Source: Saccharina japonica
Taxonomy: Eukaryota; Sar; Phaeophyceae; Laminariales; Laminariaceae
Reading direction: 5' to 3'
Assembly (NCBI GenBank): GCA_008828725.1
Contig: MEHQ01001731.1
Coordinates: 1,034,501-1,098,500 of the forward strand
Length of the DNA stretch: 64,000 nt
Position numbers and translations under genes: made by a program. The notes below the pieces were generated by a model that was not told where the DNA came from, did no database searches, and saw only the letters and a list, made by a program, of their open reading frames with translations. Below, piece by piece: positions 63,613 through 64,000 of the stretch; position 1 is the stretch's first letter; each line of letters begins with the position of its first letter.

Positions 63613-64000
63613 GAATGGCAACGCGGGACCTGCTTGATGGCATAGTCTGGAAGGGGATACGTCTGAGTCCCAAGAAATATCTTAACAATACTAGTCGGAT
63701 GGCAAACGTGATAATTATTTTAAAGGGGGTACTGCATATACATATGCATATACATGCATGCGCACATATATAAAAAAGATCTCCGAGTGCAAGCAAACGT
63801 GGTAAGGATTACATGGGGCACCTGCTGCATGCCAGGGATGACATTGTGACTGGACCGACTTTACTGTTTTGTTTTGTTGACGCCGCCTCTGAGGCAGTAA
63901 CTGTCACTCACAAAACAGTTACTTCACTAACCAAGTATGTATGACGTAGGTATACATACACACCTGGTACGTACTTCGACTGTACACAAGTGTGACACCA

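Noticed and set aside
1-64000. CRISPR arrays, bacterial operons or rRNA genes
   Set aside because: No regularly spaced repeat-spacer pattern, no ribosome-binding-site organisation and no rRNA core sequences were seen; introns and SINEs show a eukaryotic genome.

Overview
This is 64 kb of a repeat-rich eukaryotic nuclear genome. It has spliceosomal exons of 25 to 222 nt separated by introns of 2.5 to 4 kb, tRNA-derived SINEs, several MITE families, two tyrosine-recombinase (DIRS-like) retrotransposons, two Ty3/gypsy fossils, many poly-G/poly-C tracts and tandem arrays. A flavin-binding LOV domain, a gypsy family with a chromo-like tail of the kind known from stramenopiles, and a short interstitial TTAGGG tract together suggest a photosynthetic stramenopile, possibly a brown alga. 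That assignment is an inference.

Layout. 1-4255: decayed DIRS-like element cut by the window edge, with its right-hand terminal repeats. 4564-10672: a second, younger DIRS-like element between 205-bp direct repeats. 10.3-12.2 kb: three copies of a dispersed repeat (W). 12.2-35.3 kb: plus-strand host gene territory. It starts with a TATA box and a first exon encoding an N-myristoylation-type start (12362). Five small exons at 17786, 21213, 25165, 27775 and 30925 together spell a complete LOV photoreceptor domain. One of them is a 25-nt microexon carrying the photoreactive Cys. A degenerate F-box-like exon lies at 35143. The introns are filled with MITEs, a roughly 540-bp poly-G-bounded repeat (R520), simple-sequence arrays and one arm of a 2.2-2.6 kb inverted duplication (28275-30490 versus 46148-48770). 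36.8-40.3 kb: a Ty3/gypsy fossil flanked by inverted rather than direct terminal repeats, next to a 160-bp satellite. 42-59 kb: a second set of plus-strand phase-0 exons (ending 42476, then 43747, 54615, 57430, 58864) encoding Ser/Thr/Asn-rich, probably secreted protein segments. Among them lie SINEs, a minus-strand gypsy fragment, a 730-bp TTCG array and many copies of one MITE family (MITE-A). 59.6-61.8 kb: CCATGG-rich arrays interrupted by MITE-A. 62.3-64 kb: more R520 and simple repeats.

The strongest biological result is the LOV gene. All key flavin-contact residues are present across five exons whose phases fit, except at the second exon. There the conserved LTGY motif is out of frame and the splice donor reads AT instead of GT, so this copy is either decayed or affected by sequence errors. 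A single N at 19539 followed by an exact 898-bp copy of the upstream sequence looks like an assembly join. Exon boundaries and domain calls come from reading the sequence only; no search was run.
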